The notes beneath the pieces are model-generated. The model was not told the DNA's origin. It worked only from the letters and a program-made list of their open reading frames with translations, and made no database searches. From positions 89,548 to 116,962 of the forward strand of contig NZ_GG700757.1 in assembly GCF_000160855.1 (NCBI RefSeq): a DNA stretch of 27,415 nucleotides, read 5' to 3'. Each line of letters opens with the position of its first letter. Within the stretch, counting starts at the first letter, position 1. This document shows positions 1 to 7,331 of this stretch, one piece after another. This stretch comes from Lactobacillus helveticus DSM 20075 = CGMCC 1.1877 (GTDB lineage Bacteria; Bacillota; Bacilli; Lactobacillales; Lactobacillaceae). A program made the position numbers and the translations under genes.

Positions 1-9
1 GCTTTTTAG

Positions 10-957
10 TTATACATTGCTTTGTGCTTCTTGAGCAAAATAATGTTTTATTTCTATTTGGTCCTTCTCTAATTGTTTCTTTAATTCATCAAGACCGCTA
101 AATTTAATTTCTCCTCTAGTGTATTTGTACCATTTGATTTTAATTGGTTGGCCATATATATCTTCTTTAAAATCAAAAATATGTGATTCGATAAAGAGTT
201 TTTCAGGCTGACCAATTGTAACATTATAGCCAACACTAGTCATAGATTCATACCATTTTCCATTAACTTGAGTCTTAGTCGCATATACTCCTATTTTTGG
301 AATTACCTTGTGACTAGCCCAAACTAAATTAGCTGTCGGAAAGCCAAGTTTATGACCATTTCTTTTACCATGGCCAACAGTCCCGCTCATCACATAACGG
401 TGACCCATTAATTGAAAAGCCAAGTCCATCTTGCCTTCTCTAATCGCTTGACGAATTTCAGTTGAACCTATTTTTTTACCATTAAAAATCTGCTTAGGTA
501 TTACTACAATTTCAAATCTGCCTTTAGCAAATTTAGGCAAGTTTTTCATATTAGCAGTCTCTTTAGGACCGTAGGTATAATCAAACCCAGCTACTACCGT
601 ATCTGCATTGAGTTTAATAATTACATTATCTACAAAGCTCTGTGCATCTATCTCGCTAAACTTTTTAGTAAATGGCATCACGGCTAGATAATCTACTCCT
701 AATTCTGCCATTTTGTCTGCCTTTTCATCTAAAGTCTTTAAATACTTAAAATCTTTTTTATCGGCATATATTTCCTTGGGATGACGATCAAAAGTTAACA
801 CTACTAATGGTAATCTTTTTTGATCAGCAATTTCTTTAGCTTTATTTATTAAGCGTTGATGACCAAGGTGTACGCCGTCAAAAAAGCCTAAGGCAAGAAT
901 GGTTTTTGAAGATATGATATTTTTGCTAACTGGATAAGTTAAATGAATGATTTTCAC
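10..957 (-). CDS. ribF: Bifunctional riboflavin kinase / FMN adenylyltransferase (FAD synthetase)
   Basis: RibF phosphorylates riboflavin to FMN and adenylylates FMN to FAD in the cytosol. The N-terminal nucleotidyltransferase domain shows GFFDGVHLGH at about residues 24-33. The C-terminal kinase domain carries a GKRNGHKLGFPTANL segment at about 195-215, the expected riboflavin kinase signature. The frame is open upstream to an ATG at 972, but I place the start at the GTG at 957-955: it has AAGGGA six bases upstream, whereas the ATG has no good ribosome binding site. This gives 315 residues, normal for the family. It lies 20 nt downstream of truB, the usual truB-ribF pair, and is presumably co-transcribed. 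No FMN riboswitch is visible, so flavin-dependent control is not apparent. Its terminator, if any, lies outside the window. Function is confident; the start is an inference. Confidence 0.95.
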   Translation of the reverse strand: MKIIHLTYPVSKNIISSKTILALGFFDGVHLGHQRLINKAKEIADQKRLPLVVLTFDRHPKEIYADKKDFKYLKTLDEKADKMAELGVDYLAVMPFTKKFSEIDAQSFVDNVIIKLNADTVVAGFDYTYGPKETANMKNLPKFAKGRFEIVVIPKQIFNGKKIGSTEIRQAIREGKMDLAFQLMGHRYVMSGTVGHGKRNGHKLGFPTANLVWASHKVIPKIGVYATKTQVNGKWYESMTSVGYNVTIGQPEKLFIESHIFDFKEDIYGQPIKIKWYKYTRGEIKFSGLDELKKQLEKDQIEIKHYFAQEAQSNV

Positions 958-977
958 AACTAATCCCTTCATTTCAG

Positions 978-1871
978 TTACTCATTTTGAAGCAACATTA
1001 AACTTGGGCGATATAATTTACCTTTCTTTTCATAAATCGCCTTGACTTTTTTATTGTACCTTAATGCAACCTTTTTAGCATCTATCTCTAACGAAATACC
1101 TGCACCGTTTTTTGCTTTAACCCATTTTTCCTCACTTAAGTCAATTTGAGGATAGTCTTTAAAGAAAGTATCAATTGGCTGAATCAATTCTACCGCTTTT
1201 TCGGGATTGGCCTCAATTTCACTTAATTTAACTGCTTGAGAAATATCAAAACCAGAACTAGCTACTCTTCTTAAATAAGTCATCACTGCGGGACAGTTCA
1301 TTTTTTCACCTAAATCATTTACTAATGATCTGACATAAGTACCTTTGCTACACTTAATTCGAAAATCAAATTTCTCTTGTCCTTCTGTTTCATTAAATAC
1401 GGGTTTATCTGTCAAATCATATTGCAAAATATCAACTTTGCGTTTAGGTCGTTCTACTGCAATTCCTTCTCGAGCATATTCATATAAATGCTTGCCGTTT
1501 ACTTTTACTGCTGAATAAATTGGCGGTACTTGTTCGATTTCACCTAAAAATTCATTCATATGACTTTGAATATCATCGGAAGTAAAAGCTTGAGTTAGCT
1601 TAGTCTTTTTTAAAACTGTACCTGTTGAATCATAACTATCTGTAGCATACCCAAATAAACCACTACCAATATATTCTTTAGGTCTAGTATGCATAAGTTC
1701 AATTAACTTAGTTGCTTGTCCGATTGCGATAGGCAATACTCCGGTTACTTCGGGATCAAGTGTACCAGCGTGTCCAATTTTTCGAATATACAAAGCTTTT
1801 CGCAAATGATATACTACATCAGCACTAGTCATCCCTTTGTCTTTATCAATAACTAAAATTCCATTTAACAT
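978..1871 (-). CDS. truB: tRNA pseudouridine(55) synthase TruB
   Basis: TruB isomerises U55 in the T-arm of tRNAs to pseudouridine. The protein has 297 residues, normal for the family. The start [15 protein letters not shown] and the HAGTLDP motif, with catalytic Asp39, are diagnostic. Further family segments are RPKEYIG near 65 and [12 protein letters not shown] near 178. The ATG start at 1871 has AGAAGGAT upstream. The gene follows rbfA by only 51 nt, and a strong intrinsic terminator fills much of that gap. Expression therefore depends on readthrough or on a promoter inside the upstream genes. The neighbours rbfA and ribF match the conserved Firmicutes order. Confidence 0.97.
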   Translation of the reverse strand: MLNGILVIDKDKGMTSADVVYHLRKALYIRKIGHAGTLDPEVTGVLPIAIGQATKLIELMHTRPKEYIGSGLFGYATDSYDSTGTVLKKTKLTQAFTSDDIQSHMNEFLGEIEQVPPIYSAVKVNGKHLYEYAREGIAVERPKRKVDILQYDLTDKPVFNETEGQEKFDFRIKCSKGTYVRSLVNDLGEKMNCPAVMTYLRRVASSGFDISQAVKLSEIEANPEKAVELIQPIDTFFKDYPQIDLSEEKWVKAKNGAGISLEIDAKKVALRYNKKVKAIYEKKGKLYRPSLMLLQNE

Positions 1872-1896
1872 AAATAATCCTTCTTTAATTCAAACG

Positions 1897-1923
1897 AAAA
1901 AAGCGCCTAAACGGCGCTTTTTT
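1897..1923 (-). terminator. Intrinsic terminator after rbfA
   Basis: An 11-bp inverted repeat (GC-rich core aagcgcc/ggcgctt, arms extended by A4/T4) encloses a five-base loop at 1908-1912 and ends in a T-run on either strand. The rbfA stop codon (1925-1923) abuts it. On the minus strand it would end the rimP-to-rbfA transcript; because it is symmetrical it could act in both directions. It also stands between rbfA and truB-ribF, leaving little room for a new promoter. Confidence 0.85.
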
Positions 1924-2288
1924 TATTTACTTGCCCGTTCAGCATCTTGCTTTTTAACTTCTGCAATTAAACGGTCAATTTTACTACCATATTTTACCGA
2001 ATTGTCTCGTTTAAAAATTAATTCAGGGACCTTATAAACGGTTAAAGTTTGTCCTAGCAAATGACGCATCATTCCTTTAGCCTTTTCAAGTCCTTCTTGA
2101 ACTTCTTTTTCTTTATTAGCATCTTCAGTTAAAAGACTGTAGTAGACAGTTGCATATGAAAGATCATTCACGCATTCCACCGCAGTAATAGTTACCTCAC
2201 TCAAACGGGGATCACGAATATTCTTTTGTAAAATTTTGGTTAACTCGCGAAGAATTTCTCCTTCTACACGACCAATTCTATGCTTCAT
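1923..2288 (-). CDS. rbfA: 30S ribosome-binding factor RbfA
   Basis: RbfA is a small KH-fold protein that binds the 30S subunit and helps the 16S rRNA 5' end mature; in E. coli it is a cold-shock factor. The 121-residue length and the start MKHRIGRVEGEILRELTKIL fit the family, as do the DPRLSEVTITAVE segment at about 27-39 and the C-terminal LIFKRDNS segment. The ATG start has a good AGGAGG site upstream. It lies 19 nt after infB, the standard infB-rbfA arrangement, and is the last gene before an intrinsic terminator. Identity is confident. Confidence 0.96.
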   Translation of the reverse strand: MKHRIGRVEGEILRELTKILQKNIRDPRLSEVTITAVECVNDLSYATVYYSLLTEDANKEKEVQEGLEKAKGMMRHLLGQTLTVYKVPELIFKRDNSVKYGSKIDRLIAEVKKQDAERASK

Positions 2289-2307
2289 GTTTGCCTCCTA
2301 AAAATAA

Positions 2308-4920
2308 TTACTTAGGTTCAACTTGCTGCATTTCGTAAACTTCGAATTCGTCGCCAACTTTAATATCGTTGTAGTCCTTAATAGTTAAACCACAATCGTT
2401 ACCTTGCTTAACTTCTTTGACGTCATCCTTAAATCTCTTAAGTGAAGCAATTTCACCATCGTATTTAACAATACCATCACGAATAATTCGAATCTTGGCA
2501 TCATTCTTAACCAATCCCTTATCAACAAAGGAACCAGCAATGGTACCAACCTTAGATACCTTCCAAGTTTCACGAACAGTAAGGTTACCAATAACCTTTT
2601 CTTCGTAAGTTGGTTCAAGCATACCCTTCATGGCTGCAGTAACATCATCAATTGCCTTGTAGATGATACTGTACAAGCGAATGTCTACGCCTTCGGTTTC
2701 AGCTTGGCTCTTAGCAGTTGCAGTTGGACGAACATTAAATCCAATGATAAACGCGTTAGAAGCACCAGCCAAAGTTACATCTGATTCATTAATAGCACCT
2801 ACGCCAGAGTGAATAATGTTTACACGAACACCTTCAACTTCAATCTTTTCAAGAGATTGTTGCAAAGCTTCAACGGAACCTTGAACATCTGCCTTTAAGA
2901 CGATGTCAACTTCCTTCATGTTTTCCTTCTTCATAGTATCAAAGAGGTTATCAAGAGTAACATGTTGAACATTTTCACGAGATTTTTGCAAAGCTTGTTG
3001 TGCTCTAGCTTCACCAACTGAACGTGCTGTCTTTTCATCCTTAAATTCAACTAACTTATCAGCTGATTCAGGAACATCATTTAAACCAGTAATTTCAACT
3101 GGTTCAGATGGAGTAGCCTTCTTAACTTGACGGCCACGATCGTTAGTCATAGTACGTACACGACCAAAGGTATCACCAACAACAATTGGATCACCAATAT
3201 TTAATGTACCTTGTTGGATTAAAACGTCGGCTACAGGTCCACGACCACGTGACAAACGAGCTTCAATTACAGTACCAATTGCCATTTCAGTTGGGTTAGC
3301 CTTAAGTTCCATCATATCAGCTTGAAGCAAAATCATTTGCAATAAATCATCGACGTTTTGACCAGTCCTAGCTGAAATATTTACAAAGATAGTGTCACCA
3401 CCGTAATCTTCAGGAATTAAATTATACTTCATTAATTCTTCAGTTACGTGTTGTGGGTTAGCACCTGGCTTATCCATCTTGTTAATAGCAACAATAATTG
3501 GAACATTAGCGCTTTTAGCGTGGTCAATAGCTTCAACAGTCTGTGGCATAACACCATCATCAGCTGCAACAACCAATACAACAATATCGGTAATTTCAGC
3601 ACCACGTGCACGCATATTGGAGAATGCGGCATGTCCTGGAGTATCCAAGAAAGTAATCAAACGATCATCAAGACGAACTTGGTAAGCACCAATCTTCTGT
3701 GTAATACCACCAGCTTCATGAGCTGAAACATGGGTATGACGCAAACGGTCAAGCAAAGTAGTCTTACCATGGTCAACGTGACCCATAATAGTAACTACAG
3801 GTGGACGCTTAACTTGGTTCTTAGACTTCTTAGAAGCTTCCATTCTCTTATTGTAAAGAGTGTCAATATCAGAAATATCTTCATGAACTTTTTGTTTAGC
3901 ATTAATACCATATTCAGCAGCTAAAAGTTCAATCGTATCTTTATCCAATGATTGGTTTTGATTGGTCATAACTCCAAGCATGAACAGCTTTTTAACAATT
4001 TCAGCTGGTTCACGGTGGATCAACTTACCAATATCTTGAGCATTCATACCTTTTTCATATACTAAAGTTTCTGGTAATGGACGTTCCTTACGCTTAGTAA
4101 TTTGCTTCTTTGGCTTTTGTTCTTGTTTACGCTTCTTATTCTTGTTCTTGCGACGTTTTCTTTCTGAACGATCTGAATGTTCACTATGATTATTAAAGAA
4201 TTGGTTCTTCCCTTTATGTCCTGGCTTTCCCATATTCTTACCACGACCATTATTGCGTTTTTCCTCTTTAGGAGGTTCAGGGATTGAAACCTTAACTGCT
4301 GGCCTTTCATTTGTTGAAGGTTGATTCTTATTCAAACGTGCAGGAGATGGCTTCAAAATTTTAGGACCAATAACTTTTTTCTCTACTTCTTCTGATTTCT
4401 TATTGTTGCTTTCTTTGTTAGTTTTCTTTTTATTATTAACTGGCTGTTCTTTTTTCGGATATTTTAATTGTTCATGATATTCTTTTTTAGCTTTTTGTGC
4501 TTGTCGGTTAAGTTGACCTTCCTCTGCACGTTGTTTTTGCTTAAATTGTTGCAATAAAGCTGCAGCTTTTGGTTTACCTGAACCTGAATTTGCACTATGA
4601 TCACGATCATTTCTATTCTTATGATTGCGATCATTATTTTGACGACGTTTGTTATTACGTCTTCTAGGTTTCTTGGAACCTGCATTATCTTCTTGTTTCT
4701 TTTCATTCTTACGAATTGAAGAAACAGATATCTTGATTTTATTGTTCTTCTCAGCGGGGGCTGAGTTTTGGAAACTACCTTTTAATTTTGCAACTTGTGC
4801 ATCATCTATTGACGACATATGATTCTTTACATCGAAGCCCAATTCCTTTGCTTTTTGGACTACAACTTTATTATCGACGCCTACTTCTTTTGCGACTTCA
4901 TAAATTCTTTTCTTTGCCAT
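2308..4920 (-). CDS. infB: Translation initiation factor IF-2
   Basis: IF2 is the GTPase that brings initiator tRNA to the 30S subunit and promotes subunit joining. I start it at the ATG at 4920 ([12 protein letters not shown], a typical IF2 N-domain start), preceded by AAGGAG; an in-frame ATG 18 bases upstream is less suitable. This gives 870 residues. An IF2-N domain occupies about 1-55. A long low-complexity region rich in Lys, Asn, Arg and Glu (about 70-290) follows, then a second IF2-N-like domain. The G domain has GHVDHGKT near 377, DTPGH near 425 and NKMD near 478; C-terminal beta-barrel domains complete it. The N-terminal linker is the only unconserved part. The gene overlaps no coding sequence once the internal start is used. 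Confidence 0.97.
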   Translation of the reverse strand: MAKKRIYEVAKEVGVDNKVVVQKAKELGFDVKNHMSSIDDAQVAKLKGSFQNSAPAEKNNKIKISVSSIRKNEKKQEDNAGSKKPRRRNNKRRQNNDRNHKNRNDRDHSANSGSGKPKAAALLQQFKQKQRAEEGQLNRQAQKAKKEYHEQLKYPKKEQPVNNKKKTNKESNNKKSEEVEKKVIGPKILKPSPARLNKNQPSTNERPAVKVSIPEPPKEEKRNNGRGKNMGKPGHKGKNQFFNNHSEHSDRSERKRRKNKNKKRKQEQKPKKQITKRKERPLPETLVYEKGMNAQDIGKLIHREPAEIVKKLFMLGVMTNQNQSLDKDTIELLAAEYGINAKQKVHEDISDIDTLYNKRMEASKKSKNQVKRPPVVTIMGHVDHGKTTLLDRLRHTHVSAHEAGGITQKIGAYQVRLDDRLITFLDTPGHAAFSNMRARGAEITDIVVLVVAADDGVMPQTVEAIDHAKSANVPIIVAINKMDKPGANPQHVTEELMKYNLIPEDYGGDTIFVNISARTGQNVDDLLQMILLQADMMELKANPTEMAIGTVIEARLSRGRGPVADVLIQQGTLNIGDPIVVGDTFGRVRTMTNDRGRQVKKATPSEPVEITGLNDVPESADKLVEFKDEKTARSVGEARAQQALQKSRENVQHVTLDNLFDTMKKENMKEVDIVLKADVQGSVEALQQSLEKIEVEGVRVNIIHSGVGAINESDVTLAGASNAFIIGFNVRPTATAKSQAETEGVDIRLYSIIYKAIDDVTAAMKGMLEPTYEEKVIGNLTVRETWKVSKVGTIAGSFVDKGLVKNDAKIRIIRDGIVKYDGEIASLKRFKDDVKEVKQGNDCGLTIKDYNDIKVGDEFEVYEMQQVEPK

Positions 4921-4924
4921 CCAA

Positions 4925-5236
4925 TCACACTCCTTCATTTATTTTTTTAATCAATGCCTTGGTAAAACCGACATCGGTTAATCCTAAAACTTTGCGTTTT
5001 TTACTGATAGCATGTGACAGCTCATCAGCTGTAAACAAGTTTATTATAGGAACATTAACTTTTCTGGCAGCACGATCAACCTTTTCTGCTGTATTAGATT
5101 GTATATCAGAAGCCATGATGACCGCTTGAATTTTTCCTTTATTAAGCTCAGTGATTACAGTCTCTGTACCGGTAATTAATTTACCTGCCCGCTGTGCTAA
5201 ACCTAACAAATTAATTGCTTTTTGACTATTTTGCAA
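4925..5236 (-). CDS. rplGA: L7Ae-family RNA-binding protein YlxQ
   Basis: This 103-residue protein belongs to the L7Ae/L30e/S12e family. YlxQ-type members sit between ylxR and infB in Firmicutes and are thought to bind kink-turn RNA; a precise role is not settled. The sequence shows [16 protein letters not shown] at the N terminus, the [10 protein letters not shown] region near 45 and the KRKVLGLTD segment near the C terminus, all typical. The start is a TTG at 5236-5234 with GGTGA about nine bases upstream; no ATG fits. The gene begins two bases after the ylxR stop, and its stop lies four bases before the chosen infB start, so translation is probably coupled across the operon. Confidence 0.93.
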   Translation of the reverse strand: MQNSQKAINLLGLAQRAGKLITGTETVITELNKGKIQAVIMASDIQSNTAEKVDRAARKVNVPIINLFTADELSHAISKKRKVLGLTDVGFTKALIKKINEGV

Positions 5237-5238
5237 AT

Positions 5239-5535
5239 TTATTTATCACCAAATAATTCTTTTCTTGCTTTTTGATGATCAACGTATGAGTAAAGCTCAT
5301 CGTAAAAACTATCTGGAACTTTAGCTCCTAAGCTACGATCCAAAATATGCTTTTCCTTAGCAGCTTCAATCTTAGTTGGATCAAGTGAAACATATGCGCC
5401 ACGTCCTGGTTTTTTACCAGTAGGATCAACAGCAATATTCTTTTCTTTATCGATTACAATACGTACTAACTCTTTTTTAGGTTGCATTGTATCGGTTAAT
5501 AAATCCTTCCGCATTGGGATTTTTCTTTTTTTCAA
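5239..5535 (-). CDS. ylxR: YlxR/RnpM family RNA-binding protein (DUF448)
   Basis: YlxR is a small basic protein of the nusA operon. Recent work in Bacillus names it RnpM, a modulator of RNase P; older structural work proposed RNA binding. The KKRKIPMRK start, the MQPKKELVRIV strand and the GKKPGRGAYVS loop identify it. I prefer the TTG at 5535-5533 (98 residues), because AGGTGA lies five bases upstream and homologues begin at this KKRKIP position. A GTG at 5544 would add three residues. The usual RKC segment reads RKD here, so the conserved cysteine is absent. The gene starts just after the original nusA reading frame ends. Confidence 0.93.
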   Translation of the reverse strand: MKKRKIPMRKDLLTDTMQPKKELVRIVIDKEKNIAVDPTGKKPGRGAYVSLDPTKIEAAKEKHILDRSLGAKVPDSFYDELYSYVDHQKARKELFGDK

Positions 5536-5544
5536 AAAAATCAC

Positions 5545-5661
5545 CTATCCTTCAGTATTATCTTCGCTTGACTTTTCTTCTGCTTGAACAGTTGTATCTT
5601 CATCTGCTGTGTCTATATCTGCTGAACTATCTTCTTCAGCTGTAGTTTCAGTAGATTTTGC
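5545..5661 (-). other. Remnant in-frame 3' tail of nusA beyond a premature stop
   Basis: Directly after the nusA TAA (5664-5662) the same frame stays open for 38 codons and ends at TAG (5547-5545). The would-be peptide is dominated by Glu, Asp, Ser, Thr and Ala, a typical acidic NusA-type C-terminal tail. It ends exactly where the next gene's ribosome binding site begins. This is what is expected if the original stop was at 5545 and a sense codon (most simply CAA) became TAA. Without the stop NusA would be 393 residues. The fragment has no start or ribosome binding site of its own. Confidence 0.75.
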
Positions 5662-6726
5662 TTAATCATCTGACTTTTCGTCAACAAATTCTACTTCAGA
5701 TTCTGGACGAATATCAATCTTATAGCCTGTTAAACGAGCAGCAAGACGTACATTTTGTCCCTTCTTACCAATTGCAAGTGATAATTGATAATCTGGCACA
5801 ATTACTAATGCACTCTTTTCTTCTTCATCATCGCCAAATTGAACAGCAATTACTTCTGCAGGATTCAATGCATTAGCAATAAAGTCAGAAGGATCTTCTT
5901 CGTATTTAACGACATCGATATTTTCGCCGCCAAGTTCATTAACAACGTTTTGAACACGGGCACCTTTTTGACCTACACAAGTACCAACTGGATCAATATT
6001 AGGATCATTTGATTTAACAGCCATCTTAGTACGATCGCCAGCTTCACGGGCAATTGATACGATTTCAACAGTTCCATCATAAATTTCAGGAACTTCTTGT
6101 TCAAATAATCGCTTAACTACATCTGGTGCAGTTCTTGAAACGACAATTTGAGCACCCTTAGAGTCTGATCCAACATGAGTTACAAGTACACGAATTTGAT
6201 CTTGTGGATTGTAAACTTCGTTTGGCATTTGATCACATTGAGGCATTATAGCTTCAACATTGCCGATTTTAACATATACGAAGCGATTATCGCGTCTTTC
6301 AACAGGACCTGTGACTAACTCATCTTCATATTGAGAGTATTCATCAATAATATGACTTCTTTCTGCTTCACGAAGACGTTGCATAATAACTTGCTTAGCA
6401 GTTTGAGCAGCAATTCGACCAAAGTTCTTTGGAGTAACTTCAAATCGAATTTCATCCCCAACTTCATATCCACGGTTAATTGCCAAAGCATCTTTTAGGC
6501 TTACTTCAAGACGATCATCTTGTACTTCATCAACAACTGTCTTAACAGCCATTACCTTAAAGTTGCCTCTTCTTTCGTCAAAGTCCACTTCAACATTTTG
6601 TGCTTGATTATAATTTTTCTTGTATGCAGCTACCAAAGCGGCCTTAATTGCATCAACAATAACATCTTGTTTAATGCCCTTGGTCTTTTCCAAGGTAGCA
6701 AACGCTTCTAGCATTTCTTTAGACAT
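5662..6726 (-). CDS. nusA: Transcription termination/antitermination factor NusA (C-terminal acidic tail truncated)
   Basis: NusA binds RNA polymerase and nascent RNA, promoting pausing and hairpin-dependent termination. I start it at the ATG at 6726 (MSKEMLEAFATLEK, the usual N-terminal start); the frame is open further upstream but overlaps rimP. The 354 residues cover the N-terminal polymerase-binding domain (about 1-130), an S1 domain (about 135-200) and two KH domains (about 200-345), including GTCVGQKGARVQNVV and LAIGKKGQNVRLAA. The core is therefore complete. It stops at TAA right after EKSDD, while the same frame continues for 38 acidic codons. The gene sits in the conserved rimP-nusA-ylxR order. 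Function is probably retained; effects on partner binding are unknown. Confidence 0.95.
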   Translation of the reverse strand: MSKEMLEAFATLEKTKGIKQDVIVDAIKAALVAAYKKNYNQAQNVEVDFDERRGNFKVMAVKTVVDEVQDDRLEVSLKDALAINRGYEVGDEIRFEVTPKNFGRIAAQTAKQVIMQRLREAERSHIIDEYSQYEDELVTGPVERRDNRFVYVKIGNVEAIMPQCDQMPNEVYNPQDQIRVLVTHVGSDSKGAQIVVSRTAPDVVKRLFEQEVPEIYDGTVEIVSIAREAGDRTKMAVKSNDPNIDPVGTCVGQKGARVQNVVNELGGENIDVVKYEEDPSDFIANALNPAEVIAVQFGDDEEEKSALVIVPDYQLSLAIGKKGQNVRLAARLTGYKIDIRPESEVEFVDEKSDD

Positions 6727-6745
6727 AAATTTTTGATCAACCTTT

Positions 6746-7222
6746 CTAAAATTCAATTGCAAAACGAATCTTTGCAATTAACTTACGAGGGATAGTTAAT
6801 TTCTTTCGTCTTGTTTTATCCTTTACTTCTAATACAATCTCATCATTATTATAGTATTTAAGTGTACCTTCATACACTTTTTTGTCATCAATCTTTTGAT
6901 AAAGACCAATATGAACATAATCATTCAGCGCTCTCTTCCAATCGGCCTCAGTCGTAATAGGACGTTCTGCCCCTGGAGAGGATAGCTCTAAAACATATGG
7001 ATCAGGAAGTGGATCAGGATCAATCGTATCAAGTTTTTCAGAAACTAATTCACTTAAAGCCGCAATTTCATCAATATCGATACCATTGGGTTGACGATCA
7101 ACATAAATTCGTAAATAGTTTTGCCCCTTTTCCTTAACGTATTCCATATCAACTAACATGTCACCATGCTCATCAATAATTGTTTCGATAACTGGTCGAA
7201 CAAGATCTACAACTTTAGACAA
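6746..7222 (-). CDS. rimP: Ribosome maturation factor RimP
   Basis: RimP binds the 30S subunit and is needed for its late assembly. I start it at the TTG at 7222-7220, preceded by GGAGG seven bases upstream; this gives 158 residues beginning [13 protein letters not shown], in line with homologues. Starts further upstream would run into the leader hairpin. The YLRIYVDR strand near 35 and the [13 protein letters not shown] motif near 77 are diagnostic. It is the first gene of the rimP-nusA-ylxR-rplGA-infB-rbfA operon and ends 19 nt before the nusA start. Regulation is probably through the extended -10 promoter and leader hairpin just upstream. Confidence 0.96.
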   Translation of the reverse strand: MSKVVDLVRPVIETIIDEHGDMLVDMEYVKEKGQNYLRIYVDRQPNGIDIDEIAALSELVSEKLDTIDPDPLPDPYVLELSSPGAERPITTEADWKRALNDYVHIGLYQKIDDKKVYEGTLKYYNNDEIVLEVKDKTRRKKLTIPRKLIAKIRFAIEF

Positions 7223-7235
7223 AAAATTTCCTCCG

Positions 7236-7282
7236 TAATAAAAAGAGTGAGCAGTACTGCTCACTCGAATTTACCTATTCGA
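7236..7282 (-). promoter_or_regulatory. Leader hairpins with U-tract upstream of rimP (candidate attenuator and/or polC terminator)
   Basis: A perfect 22-bp palindrome at 7245-7266 can form a nine-base-pair hairpin with a GTAC loop. On the minus strand it is followed by TTTTTATTA and then directly by the rimP GGAGG. A smaller hairpin (arms 7277-7282 and 7265-7270, six-base loop) lies just upstream and shares two bases with the larger stem, so the two may compete. The element lies downstream of the putative rimP-operon promoter, so it would be transcribed in the leader. It could also end polC transcripts. In Bacillus subtilis I recall that nusA is autoregulated by a NusA-dependent leader terminator; the layout here fits that idea, but function is inferred. 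Confidence 0.65.
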
Positions 7283-7293
7283 ACTTCTCTATT

Positions 7294-7302
7294 AGTATAA
7301 CA
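7294..7302 (-). promoter_or_regulatory. Extended -10 promoter of the rimP-nusA-infB operon
   Basis: The minus strand shows TGTTATACT, that is, a TG motif one base upstream of a five-of-six -10 hexamer (TATACT at 7299-7294). No good -35 is present at the usual spacing, which is tolerated in extended -10 promoters. Transcription would start near 7287, giving a leader of about 65 nt that contains the hairpins before the rimP TTG. The polC stop is at 7332, so the promoter lies wholly between genes. Confidence 0.6.
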
Positions 7303-7331
7303 TGTTTTGCAAAACAATGTAATAATAACTC

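Noticed and set aside
2385..2618. Shifted-frame open frames inside infB, such as this one and those at 4062-4310 and 4464-4706
   Set aside because: They are out-of-frame readings of a conserved gene; the Lys/Asn/Arg-rich IF2 linker naturally gives long alternative frames.
4788..5129. A 113-codon plus-strand open frame
   Set aside because: It lies antisense across the start of infB and rplGA, with no ribosome binding site or family resemblance.
7223..7264. An upstream extension of rimP by 14 codons
   Set aside because: It would place coding sequence over the palindrome and U-tract, and it lacks a ribosome binding site, whereas GGAGG precedes the TTG at 7222.
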